This document shows positions 54,267 through 64,000 of a stretch of DNA of 64,000 bases, in pieces. The stretch comes from Siniperca chuatsi (Eukaryota > Chordata > Actinopteri > Centrarchiformes > Sinipercidae). Every line of letters starts with the position of its first letter. Position 1 is the first letter of the stretch. Both the position numbers and the translations under genes were made by a program. A model generated the notes under the pieces. That model searched no databases, was not told the origin of the DNA, and was given only the letters and a program-made list of their open reading frames with translations. The stretch is taken from assembly GCF_020085105.1 (NCBI RefSeq), contig NC_058052.1, positions 9,095,233 to 9,159,232 of the forward strand. Reading direction: 5' to 3'.

Positions 54267-55887
54267 TCAGAGATCACTGGTAGGATACAGAGCATTACAG
54301 ATTACAATAGGCTTAGCATTGGTGCCATTGTGGTCATGACCAGGACAGAGGGCCAGGTGGAGGCAGTCTGAGAAGGTTCCTGTACAGAAGGAGAACAGCG
54401 GCATCATGTTGTCTGCCTCAAGAAACGTCACCAATCCTGCAGGGAAACTACACAAAACACCAATCCGACAGAAGCATTTTGTGAAAGGCAGCTGATGGGG
54501 CACCCCTCCGTGCCAGGCTGTATACTCCCCATCAAAGAACTCCACACACCAGGACTCGTCCCCCCGGCCCAGCCAGCAGTCCTCAGTGGTGCCCTTGCGG
54601 GGAATGGTGGGATAGGTGACACCCAGCTCCCAGTAAGTCTTCCCAGTCACATCAATCTCCCAGTAATGGCGACCAAAACTGAGGCCTTGCAAGCTGATAA
54701 CATTGAGGGTGGTGTCAAAGCGTCCAGGGAGGTCAGGAAGTTGCTGCCAGGTGTCTGTGTAGGTGGCACTGTCACCTTGGGGGGAGATGATCAGCTTTGG
54801 GTGGGCCGTCTCTGGATCCAGACACACCTCACTGGAATCTGGAGACATATTTAACACATTTTATACAGGAAAATCTACATGTCAAAGAGGTCAAGTTGTG
54901 GTTATAAACACTATAGAAATAATGTGTGAACTGACAACTCTTGATGAGTTTCTTGATTATAGGGGTCTGTGAGGAGATAAGCAGAAGCATGTTGTTGGTG
55001 AGGCTGAGGATCTGGTCAGCTTTAACTTCGTCCAGGCTCACACTGCTCGGGTCTGTCCTGTTTAGCAGATCCATCACTCTGTAGGAGGCAGACCATAGTG
55101 AGAAATATCAGCTGCTGCTTCACTGCTTCATACTGAAGCTGTTGGGTTTTTTTTTAATTGAATTATGATGATCCATACCTGTCCACTGTCTCCACATCTT
55201 GCTGCTCAGGGAATGAAAAGAAAGACTGAAGAAAAGCAGAAAAATCAAGATTAAATGAACTTTGAAAGCAAAACGTTTTATATTGCATAACATTTTTAGT
55301 TCCCATATGCAAATGAGAAGGTATTCAAATCACATTTGGTTCACTGGATTTTACCACCATCAAGATAATCACCATTGTATCAGGCTCTGTGTCAGTCTGC
55401 TCCAGTGCTACAGTGAGTCTGGCCAGGCTCTGCTCTATCTCCTGGATTAGAGAACAGTTCCTTTCCATCAGCCCATCCAGGGCAGAGACAGCAGCCCGCT
55501 CCTCCATGTCCAGGTGGGACAGGGTAATCCTTAGGTCCTCGTCCAGGATGGACTGGATCTCCTGATATTTCCGTATGATGCACTCCCTTATCACTGAGGA
55601 TGTTTTCTGAGTCAGGCAGAATCATTTATCAGTTTATTACACTGCCTGATCACAGGTGTAATTATAGTGTTGGTGTTTTTGTTACAGGATAACTGATGGA
55701 ATGTTTAATTTTCAAATTTAATGTCACAATAAAGACAGAAAGATTTCATGTTGTGGCAAAATGTAATGTGGCTAGCCTGAACACAACTTACTGTGAGTTC
55801 TGATTGCCGTGCTGCCAGTTTTTTCAGTCTGTATTTCACGGCTTCCCTTTGCTTCTTTAGACACTCTTGGTGCTTTTCTAATGTCTC
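54267..55887 (-). CDS. TRIM-type gene, coiled coil and PRY-SPRY only; RING exon not found
   Basis: Exons: 55792-55887 (96 nt), 55373-55606 (234 nt), 55179-55225 (47 nt), 54939-55078 (140 nt), 54267-54838 (terminal, stop at 54267), open throughout and in phase. The 96- and 234-nt exons are the standard TRIM coiled-coil exons (ETLEKHQECLKKQREAV; SLIQEIEQSLARL). The last exon is PRY-SPRY (LDPETAHPKLIIS, FGRHYWEIDV, ESWCVEFFDG). The first visible exon begins after an acceptor (CTTTCTACAG), so 5' exons are implied, yet no RING or B-box exon appears up to ABLIM1. An in-frame ATG 24 nt upstream (55911) would give a RING-less 370-residue protein. The donor after 54939 (GTTGTC) is weak. It could be a RING-less TRIM, a truncated copy, or joined to a distant exon. 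Confidence 0.82.
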
Positions 55888-56570
55888 CTGTAGAAAGGGT
55901 TGCACAGACATTCAGCACAGCTCACTTCAACACCAGTCATGTTGTTTGTGGTGAAGTGCAGCTGCAGAAGCAGAAGCAGTTTATTATGAGACTTGATGTA
56001 GATAGCAACAAAGATTGACTGCCAGGAGTGTGTTTACTGTAACAACCATCTTGTCTTCAGTCTTTCTCTTCGACTGTTTATTAAAAGGCATACCATATGT
56101 TCTGTATTATGAGACTGTATTTTTAAATGGTACAGTTTCCTGTAGCAGCACTGAAGGCTTTGCTGTTCTGCTGCCACCTAATTAAAATGAAAATTATGCC
56201 CACTGATCTCCTCATTGCCATTACATGTCTGCAGTGTTGTGACCCAAGAGGCAGGCATCTGTCTTCCATATTCCCAGTGTCAGTGTGTGTCAGTGCTGCC
56301 TTCTCCAGGAGAAAAATTATGATTGTTGTGTCCACAATGATTAACATTTGCCCTGTAATAATTCCCCCTGTGAATGAATGAGGCCACGGCAGTGATGCAA
56401 AAAGTGAAAAAAGTGATGCATTGCATAATAGTGACACTATTTGACTTGTGCAGTTCATATTACAGAGCTAACATGGTCAAAGGAGAACATTTTTGTCATG
56501 ACATTTTAAGGACTATACTGGCATGTTTGTGCATTTTTTACTACAAAGCACACCATGGTTTTCTACATTG

Positions 56571-57101
56571 TTAAAGTCCCCCTTCACCCACAGATACATT
56601 TTGCTTATTGTTACCTCACTTAGATGCTTCACTGTGCAGAATGATGTATGTGCAGAGTTTGACACTAGAAGGCTGTTTTGACGGTCCTCTGGTGAAGGAG
56701 GAAAGTTTCTCTGTGCTCGACCTAAATCTCAGTTTTAGATGCGTACGTACAAGCAGGTTTTTGTGACATCACAACTTGTTTGGAAGCCAATCCAATATGG
56801 TCCAGTATGCATCTTATGCAACTGTGATGTAAAAACTCGAAACCTCCAGTGCACATACACTGAAAATGGATTTTTCAGTGAAGGAGACATCTTCTGTGTA
56901 GTTAATTTGTCAAATGAACAATATTTGGATATTTATTATTTATATCTGGATTTTTCAGTGAGGGAGAAGGAGTAGATGTAATTTTAAGTATTTGTAACTG
57001 GTTTATTGAACTTTTTTGTGGAAAAACCATATCAGACAAACATTATTATTCCCAGCAGATTATTTTATATGTCCTAAAACAAGTCTGGAGAGGATCTTTA
57101 A
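56571..57101. mobile_element. TTAA-flanked miniature element candidate
   Basis: Starts TTAAAGTCCCCCTTCACCC and ends with the inverse-like GTCTGGAGAGGATCTTTAA. Both ends carry TTAA, as piggyBac-type insertions do. Terminal repeats agree only partly and there is no transposase; class is tentative. Confidence 0.45.
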
Positions 57102-57910
57102 CTGTTTCTCCCGCCATCCAGGGAGCCACTGTTTAGTTAATTTCAGTATAGTATGAAAACTTTAAACATGCTTGAGGTAAGTTAACCATTTAATTGAAAA
57201 TTAGTTTTGTCAGTTACATTATCATTGTGGGGTAAGTAAGTCAATATCAAGCATTGTCTTGAAAAGTCTTCAGAGTAATGCTTTACAGTAATGTTTAGGT
57301 GAGAGGCTCTGGCATTTGATATTTAATAAGAGTTAGCAGCTTTACAGCACTGCTTTCATGAATATAATGTTGCCATGTTGTTGGAAACAAAAACCCAGAG
57401 GATAAACAATAGGAAAACATGGATAATATAACCAGGAAAAAATGAATTTGGTAGTTTCTTGCATTAAAGAGGTTGCTGCAGCCAAGTCTCAGATGACTTC
57501 CCAATTGCACTTGAATGCATCAGTCTGGAGGAGGGGTTCAAATTATCATTGTTTGCAGCTGCATTAACACACAAAAATAACCAACAAAACAAAATGCTAT
57601 TTAATGTTCACAGTGATGCATTATCTTTCTCAAGCAAGATTCAAATATTTGTGTGTTATATGAATTAAGACAAATAGCTGTTTGGAATGAAGGAAAACCT
57701 TATTAGTGTTTGTGAAGAAGGTCAATAGACTCCATCATCGGATTGGTCCCATAAAAGTCAACCAGTCCTCAGGCTACCTCTCATCCTGTGTAACATCACT
57801 GAGCCGGTGTGTTTATTGGTGAAATACAGAGAAGAAAACAGAGAACAGAAAAGAGGCAGTGGGTACCTTTGGTATAGCCGAGGATCATATGGTTCATGGT
57901 GATTTAAAGC

Positions 57911-57916
57911 TTTATT
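57911..57916 (-). promoter_or_regulatory. Candidate ABLIM1 poly(A) signal
   Basis: AATAAA on the minus strand about 900 nt after the ABLIM1 stop codon. Confidence 0.4.
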
Positions 57917-58815
57917 GGCTTAGATTTCAATACAACAAATGGCAGTGTGGGTTTTCATTTATAAAACAGTACTTTCAAATACAGTTGCTTCTTACATTAG
58001 GTGTTTTATCTATTTGTTGGTTACTGTATGTTGGATACGGCATTAAAATATATTAAGATTTGTACTTCCAATACATGTAAAGGGAAAGAGTCTGGCCATG
58101 TTTATGAGAGCCTGAGAAGAGAGACATTTTCTTTTTGTCAGGGTCAGATGAATGTTTGGCATGTACAGTAGGCAGGGGCAGGAGACTGACGATGTGTAGG
58201 TGCTTGGATGATTCATTTCCATGTAGATCCGGTAAAACAGTTGATGGGTCAGCTGACTGCTTTCCCAGTGGATTTTTTGTTTAATTCAAAGACTCACTGA
58301 GCCGATTCTTGCAAACTTTGGACTAAAACTGTTTCAGCCCAAGCGAAGGAAAGCTGACACATGTTCAAGCTACGAGCATGGACATTTCGTAATGGCGTCA
58401 TGAGGTTCTACTGTACTTACAAAGTTCCACAGGAATCAACAGCAACAAATAGTAGGAAGAAACAAGCAAGAAAGAAAGGAATGCAGTTCACCTCAAAGCA
58501 AAGCAAGAAGTAAAACAAGCGCAGTCAAACCAAATAACATGACCCTATTTATCATTCATTCTCATTCTTTGCCATTTTTGAACATGGAAGAGATTCCCAT
58601 TCCTTTTTTCCTGTGCAAGTCTGACTGGACAAATCATTCAGCTCACAGTCTCAGGAAGCATCAGAGCAAAAATAGTCCATTTCACTGCTTCCTTGATTAT
58701 GCCAGGATAAAACAAAAAACCAGAAGAAAAGGAAAGAAACCAAAACCTACATCTAGATTACAGTTGTTGTGTGCTATCTGGATGAATGTACAGTATGTAC
58801 ATGCTGCTCTGAGTG

Positions 58816-61800
58816 CTAGAAGAGCTTGGCCTTCTTTTTCATGTCGTTGCGTTTCCACAGGGGAAGCCTGTCAAACTCCTGGATCTCCATTCCAAAGATG
58901 TCAAAGAACGTTTCAGGTGCTAAGTGGCGCTAGAATTGAGAACAAAGGTGGAGAAAACAAAGGAGGGGAGGGGGGTGTTCGTGGTTAGCACCGAAGCCGT
59001 AAAAAGGGTCACTGCAAAAATGACAAGGAGCAATGGATACTGCACATTCCTTGCTACAATTGTATTTGTGTAACATGTTATTTACACAAAGTAGAGAAAT
59101 CCAGTATCAATTGCGGACACTCAGGTGGAAAACTGATACCTCCAGTCTGGTTCTGTCCACATCCCTGGGCAGTTTAGCTCTCCCTCTACTGGTTATCATG
59201 AGCATGTCATAGGGATACACCTTCAGAAGGAGACACTTGTCAGTGAACAGGTCAAAACCACAAGCTAGAGTTAAGCTTCAGAAACTTGTAAACCATTTTT
59301 ATCAAACAAAACTGTAAAATTTGGATATTTTTGCAGTTCTGACTGTGGCAGAGGGAACACTGGGTGGGAGAACAGGTATGTGACAGGAGGCCGACTAGGA
59401 GTGAGAGCTGTTTTTTAGGTTGTCGGGGAAATGCAGGGTGCTATGGTGTGCACACTTTTTTTGGTGTAGAAACGTGCACTAGATTATGTAAGGGCAAAAA
59501 CATGAAAACACAGTTATGTAACGGGCGGTATTTTTAGAGTAATTTAATGCAAACTAAAAAAAGAACTAACACCAGTAATGTAGGCCAAGTAAATCCACAT
59601 GGGAATGATTGTCCTGGAAAACTGAGGTGCTTCTACTTTTCTAAATAACTAATCCCATTTGTACAAGAAAAAACTGGCAAATGATAGTTGTTAATTTAGC
59701 TGAATACTCAATAATAAGCAACTACAAGTTCTTTGAGGCCTCTGACCAACTCATATCCACACAGTAATATACAATCTCTTATATACTATGCAGTATATAG
59801 TGATATGAGTTGTTTGGATGACAGTCTGGGCGTTGGATTCTTCACTGTATGGTGCATACAGTATCCAGCCACTTTAAGTCAAAGCTATGTGCAGATGAGC
59901 ATGGAGAAGCCAGCATGCTAAGCGCTAGAGTGACTCGGCAGCTCCTGAAGCAGCATGCTAAATCAGGGACCCGGCTAATGTGAGTCTTTCACCTCCAGTA
60001 AAAATCTCTTTTAGTTCCCTATTTCTTCCACCAATGTCCCCACACGACGAGGGTAAATACAACATGCTAATTGTTTCATTTCATCCTCCTCTTTTGGGCT
60101 GGTCTCTTTTTCTTAGTGGAATTGCCAAGTTTAGACTATCTCTAAATTAGTTGCAAAATGTATCCTTGTTTACAAGTTAAAATGCACTTCGGTGAGTGAA
60201 CAATGTATACATTTTGTAACATATTTCAGTGTAGATTACAATGTTGTCATCAGTGCAAAAAGAAGAAGATACTTGCTTTTGGTTCCAACATATTAGGCAT
60301 AGATACTCCCCTGTCCATCCTTGCAAGTGCTGCACGGCCATCCTTAATGTGCTAAAGAATAGAACATACACAAATGTAATATAGTGGAAGGGGACTGCAG
60401 GGTTAATGGCAATGAATATGTCCACTAATGACAGTGGGCACAGTTTTCACTGGATGGAGCAAGTAGCTTGGATACTGTTCAGTATCTTAATTAGTATTCA
60501 AGATGGGCAGTTGTTTGAAACTGAATGTCTCTGTAGTTTTTTTTTCCATTGTGAATATATTTAAATGTGCCATTTAGCTTGAGTCATAACATTGGTAAAC
60601 AACACACAAAACAAGACATGAGGCGATGATTGTACATTGCATTTACAGTACACTGGTTCAGCTATTGGGCAGTGCATGTTTGGGCATTTGAAATCATTGC
60701 ACTACATGCCCTGTAGCTGACATTAATCCAACAGTGATGCAAGCATGTAGCAGGAGTGGGCGGTGTGCATTCAGGGCAAAGTGTCTCTTGCAACCCATTG
60801 AGCAAGCAAATATATGATGCAAGGTGAGGAAGCATGCCTTGTGAAAAAGCAGATGAGACACATACCTGAAACTCTGCAGGACAACATGGGACAGAAAATG
60901 AGACTCACAGTTAATGGTTTTGCTGTCAAATCCCTTGCCAGGCTACTATCTACAACACTGCTGTCCCTGATGACACATTGTGTGAATCATTATGCAAATA
61001 TTTCAAAATGCATGTTCATTTATGTACACATAGCAAGCCATTTTTGAATACTGATGCTGAATAGCTCTGGTGAAATTGGCAAGAGATTTCCATGGTGGCC
61101 ACATTTTGGTAGCAGCTCTCACCTCTGCCTCCTCCACACATGTCACCATAGCTGTTGTACTGGGTGAAATCTGTTGACTGGGGCTGTGGGGAACACAGAA
61201 AACAGTACATGAACATTAACATATGGACATTTTGTTGATGATTTAGGACCAGAAAGGGATTTAGTTATAATTACTATGTATAAAACATGTACATAATTAG
61301 TGTTTCTGGCATTTGGTGCCAAGATATAATGCACTTAACATGCAATTTCTGCTTCTTCTTAACATTTTTCTGATTGTCATCCATCTGCATTTAGCTGTCT
61401 GTGTTACATAATCAACAGCAAACATGTTAGTATGAGTGAGCTCTCACCCGATGTAGCCCATTCCTTCCATAGCCAGGCAGAGAGTTAGTTTTGGTTGGAG
61501 AAGTTGGATCTGAAACATAAATGTTATTATATATATTTGGTTTGAGATTGAAAAAGATGTTGACCCAAATCAGGAACATTTACATCAACAGAGAAATGTA
61601 AGCAATGTCATAATCTAGACGTTAAAGTAAAACAAATGCAAAGATCTACAAGTGTTATATAGCACAGACCTTGTGTTACAGTACATTGCTGACAACTCGA
61701 GAGCATATTAGCTGATGAAGCTGCTCTGTACCTGCGTCACAGTTGGTCTGTTTGGGGTCGTAGCGCTGAGCAGAGAGGCTACGTGCGTGACGCTCCCTGA

Positions 61801-61853
61801 TCTGTTCTTTTTCCATCTCTTCCTTCAGAATGAGCTTTCCCAAACCAGACTGA

Positions 61854-61897
<44 letters not shown>

Positions 61898-63057
61898 TCA
61901 ACTAATTTACAGTATATCCACAGATAATATCAATCCTTGACACAATGCATGTATGGCTTTCATCTGATTCATGGAGGATATATCACAAATACAAGAACCA
62001 GTGTGTGTTCATGTTGGTATTAGTTGCTCTTAAGTTGAAGAGTCAAGATGATCTCACTGACCTTGCTGAGATGTTCCTCCTGGAGCTGCTTTCTTTTTAA
62101 GGCCTCTTCCTCCTCCTCTTCTCTGGATCGTCTCCTCCCTTCTGAACCTACGGGTGCCGTACACAAGCACAAAAAGTCAGACAAAACACATACATATGCA
62201 CCCATAAAGACACACACACACACACACGCACACACATCTTTCTGGAGGACACCATGCTGCTCATGTACTTGTATAGTACAACCAGATGAAATGCTTCATC
62301 CACAGTACAGTTTTTGAGAAAGACAGAAAGAAATGGCTGTTTAATTTGGCTGTAGAGCAGTGAGGAATACACAGTAAATGAGTAATAGGTGGACGGAAGA
62401 ACACAAATGTGAGACAGAGTTGACGAGACAGACAAACAGAGGGACTTATTATTTGGCTACATTGACATGATGAATGTTTACACTTCATCATTCATGTCAA
62501 GATTTTACTGGATGTTAAATACACAGAACAGCACAATGTAAGACAGACAGACAAAAGTCAGTTTGAAGTCATTCTCAGTTATCTCTGTCCAAGTCATTTG
62601 TGGCACTATTGTGTATAGCAAGTGCACCCACCATGTGCAGCAAGTGAATGTAAAATGGTGAAACTGATGCTACCTCAAGCAGAAAATAATATGGCAGCAA
62701 CAGAAACCAAACAACGCTTCTGCTTTGTGCAAGCAAAACTTAAAGACAAATACTGTAATGCCTGAATAACAGCGTGAGCTCTGAAAGAAGCAGGGATGCA
62801 GTTAAGCTTTTGGGGCAGCTAGAAGGGAGAAACAAGAAGAGTTAGGTTGTCGTGAGGTGTCTATTGTACCACTAGAAGGTAGCAGTGCAAGCATGCCCAT
62901 CAGGAACCTACTGTACCTAATACAGTGAGAGAGTAGGGCCAACGGTTGCCCTCACTCCGTGAGCTGTCATCTGGAGAGGGAGCATGGGCTGCGGGGAAGG
63001 TGGCGGATCTGATGATGTCATCAGCAGACTTGATTTGGTGTGCTATGGCAGCTGTAT
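58816..63057 (-). CDS. ablim1: ABLIM1, actin-binding LIM protein 1 (5' part outside window)
   Basis: Cytoskeletal adaptor that binds F-actin through a C-terminal villin headpiece; the LIM domains lie right of the window. Exons: 62917-63057, 62062-62147, 61732-61855, 61448-61509, 61123-61183, 60866-60873, 60277-60351, 59140-59220, 58816-58929. They are in phase and give 249 residues to the stop. Recognisable segments are [35 protein letters not shown] and the headpiece from [20 protein letters not shown] through [20 protein letters not shown], which is nearly the same as human ABLIM1. Exon 62062-62147 encodes a charged [17 protein letters not shown] helix. The exon 60277-60351 has a GC donor. 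ABLIM2/3 or dematin share the headpiece, but the C-terminus and the [15 protein letters not shown] linker favour ABLIM1. Confidence 0.93.
60866..60873 (-). CDS. ablim1: ABLIM1 8-nt microexon
   Basis: AGTTTCAG between acceptor TTGTCCTGCAG and donor GTATGT. The upstream exon ends in phase 1 (AGA G) and the downstream exon starts in phase 0; these 8 nt restore the phase and add Glu-Phe-Gln, where mammalian ABLIM1 has Asp-Tyr-Gln. Skipping it would shift the frame ahead of the headpiece. Confidence 0.85.
61857..61896. repeat. (CA)n microsatellite at an ABLIM1 splice acceptor
   Basis: About 19 CA units on the plus strand, so (TG)n on the ABLIM1 sense strand. It runs directly into the TAG acceptor of exon 61732-61855. 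Confidence 0.93.
62208..62236. repeat. CA-rich microsatellite
   Basis: CA repeat with one CG interruption, in the ABLIM1 intron upstream of exon 62062-62147. Confidence 0.9.
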
Positions 63058-64000
63058 CTAGGTTGGTAACCATGGGAACTGATCTATCAGCGTCTGGGTC
63101 ACAGTCTCAACCACAGGTAAACATCTTAGCACCATATGATCGTCAGGCTCAAGGATCATTTAATCCTGGGTCATTCCGTCTACAATGCAAAAAATGCCTT
63201 TCCTAACAAGTCACTGAATATTGATAAAACCTTAAATCTAATCTTCTGAAATAAGTGGTGAGGAACTGCCAGTGGGTAAGAGTCAGTGTGGTTTTAAGGA
63301 CGTTTCAAGGATGATTTTAGTGACATCTTGCACAAGCAAGATTGCACCTGTTCTGAGAAACATCACTTAATTGAAGAAAAGTCTTAAAACCAGCTGGCGT
63401 GCATTGTAGGCCTACACAAGTGAAATTTGCTCTTTCACTTCTTTTTTCAGATCCATTTTAGAGCGAGACTAAGCAACTTTTGACAAGAAATAACACATTC
63501 TTCATTCTTGAGTTCATAAGCAATAAAACGCACCCTTGGTCAATTCACTACGCTCAGGGGTTTTGCTGCCTGACCTGTAGTGGTTAATGTTAGCTAAAGT
63601 TAGCAAACTTCAGATAAATATTACAGTGTAACTGACATTACTGAGTCAGTTCGCTGACTTTCACTCTTTTCTTCTTGTGCTACTGTTACATTACCTTCTA
63701 GTCTGTCACAGATGAACATTTCAATGATTTTATCACAAAAGTAAAACAAGTAAACATATCGTAGCTAGCCAGAAGACATGTTGTGGTGCCATTTCTCTTT
63801 CTCTTAGTCAGGTTGACTTTAACGCAAATTACTCATTATATTGTCATTGTCACAAGTCAGCAACAGTTACATAGTCTTGCTTTAAGAATAGACTGACTAT
63901 AACATTACTACTGTGACTTGTTAAGTTGGACAAAGTGCAGTGTAAAGCTACCGGTCAGACAGAAGAGGATTGGAGACAGACTTCAAACAGTGCTCATACA
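63058..64000. other. ABLIM1 intron at the right edge
   Basis: No further ABLIM1 exon recognised. Most of 63457-63885 is an interspersed repeat. Confidence 0.55.
63457..63885. mobile_element. Miniature inverted-repeat element candidate
   Basis: The left AGAGCGAGACTAAGCAACT is mirrored at the right by AGTTACATAGTCTTGCTTT, 15 of 19 positions complementary. No coding and no clear target-site duplication. Confidence 0.5.

Larger units (their letters stand above)
55912..58815. other. Intergenic region and ABLIM1 3'UTR
   Basis: Searched on the minus strand for a RING (CxxC...CxH) or B-box exon belonging to the TRIM at 54.3-55.9 kb; none seen. Holds a TTAA-flanked repeat at 56571-57101. The ABLIM1 3'UTR probably covers about 57890-58815, ending after a minus-strand AATAAA at 57911-57916. 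Confidence 0.55.

Noticed and set aside
56123-56458. Cys-containing frames upstream of the RING-less TRIM, considered as a RING or B-box exon
   Set aside because: The Cys/His spacing does not fit RING or B-box patterns on either strand, and there are no suitable splice sites.

Overview
The window is vertebrate nuclear DNA, almost certainly from a percomorph-type teleost fish. It has intron-rich genes on both strands, many CA/GT microsatellites, hAT-type miniature elements and a vertebrate gene set. I assembled every gene model by hand from splice sites, reading phase and remembered protein families. No alignment or database search was run.

Layout from left to right. (1) 3389-36269, minus: ATE1 (arginyl-tRNA--protein transferase). 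Ten exon positions are visible, including the mutually exclusive pair 7a/7b. The C-terminal exons lie left of the window. (2) 37144-43372, minus: complete ALDH18A1 (delta-1-pyrroline-5-carboxylate synthase, 16 coding exons plus a 5'UTR exon), with the tandem splice donors that add or omit a Val-Asn dipeptide. (3) 45006-47229, plus: an intact class IV TRIM ubiquitin ligase (RING, B-boxes, coiled coil, PRY-SPRY). (4) 47735-47895, minus: a decayed copy of a serine-protease last exon. (5) 48526-52583, minus: complete HABP2-like plasma protease (three EGF domains, kringle, trypsin domain), enlarged by a His-rich and a Pro-rich tandem repeat. (6) 54267-55887, minus: a second TRIM-type gene with coiled-coil and PRY-SPRY exons but no RING or B-box exon found. 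(7) 58816-63057, minus: the 3' end of ABLIM1, with the villin headpiece, an 8-nt microexon and a GC-AG intron. The 5' part lies right of the window.

The genes do not form one pathway. They are a syntenic block of housekeeping genes (ATE1, ALDH18A1), a secreted protease (HABP2), a cytoskeletal gene (ABLIM1) and two immune-type TRIM genes. The human counterparts of ATE1, ALDH18A1, HABP2 and ABLIM1 are all on chromosome 10q. Between and inside the genes are several transposon copies with recognisable 8-bp target-site duplications, one of them nested and carrying a broken THAP-like coding remnant. I found no RNA genes, CRISPR arrays or viral genes. The most interesting items are alternative-splicing architecture and gene-level oddities rather than a new multi-gene system.
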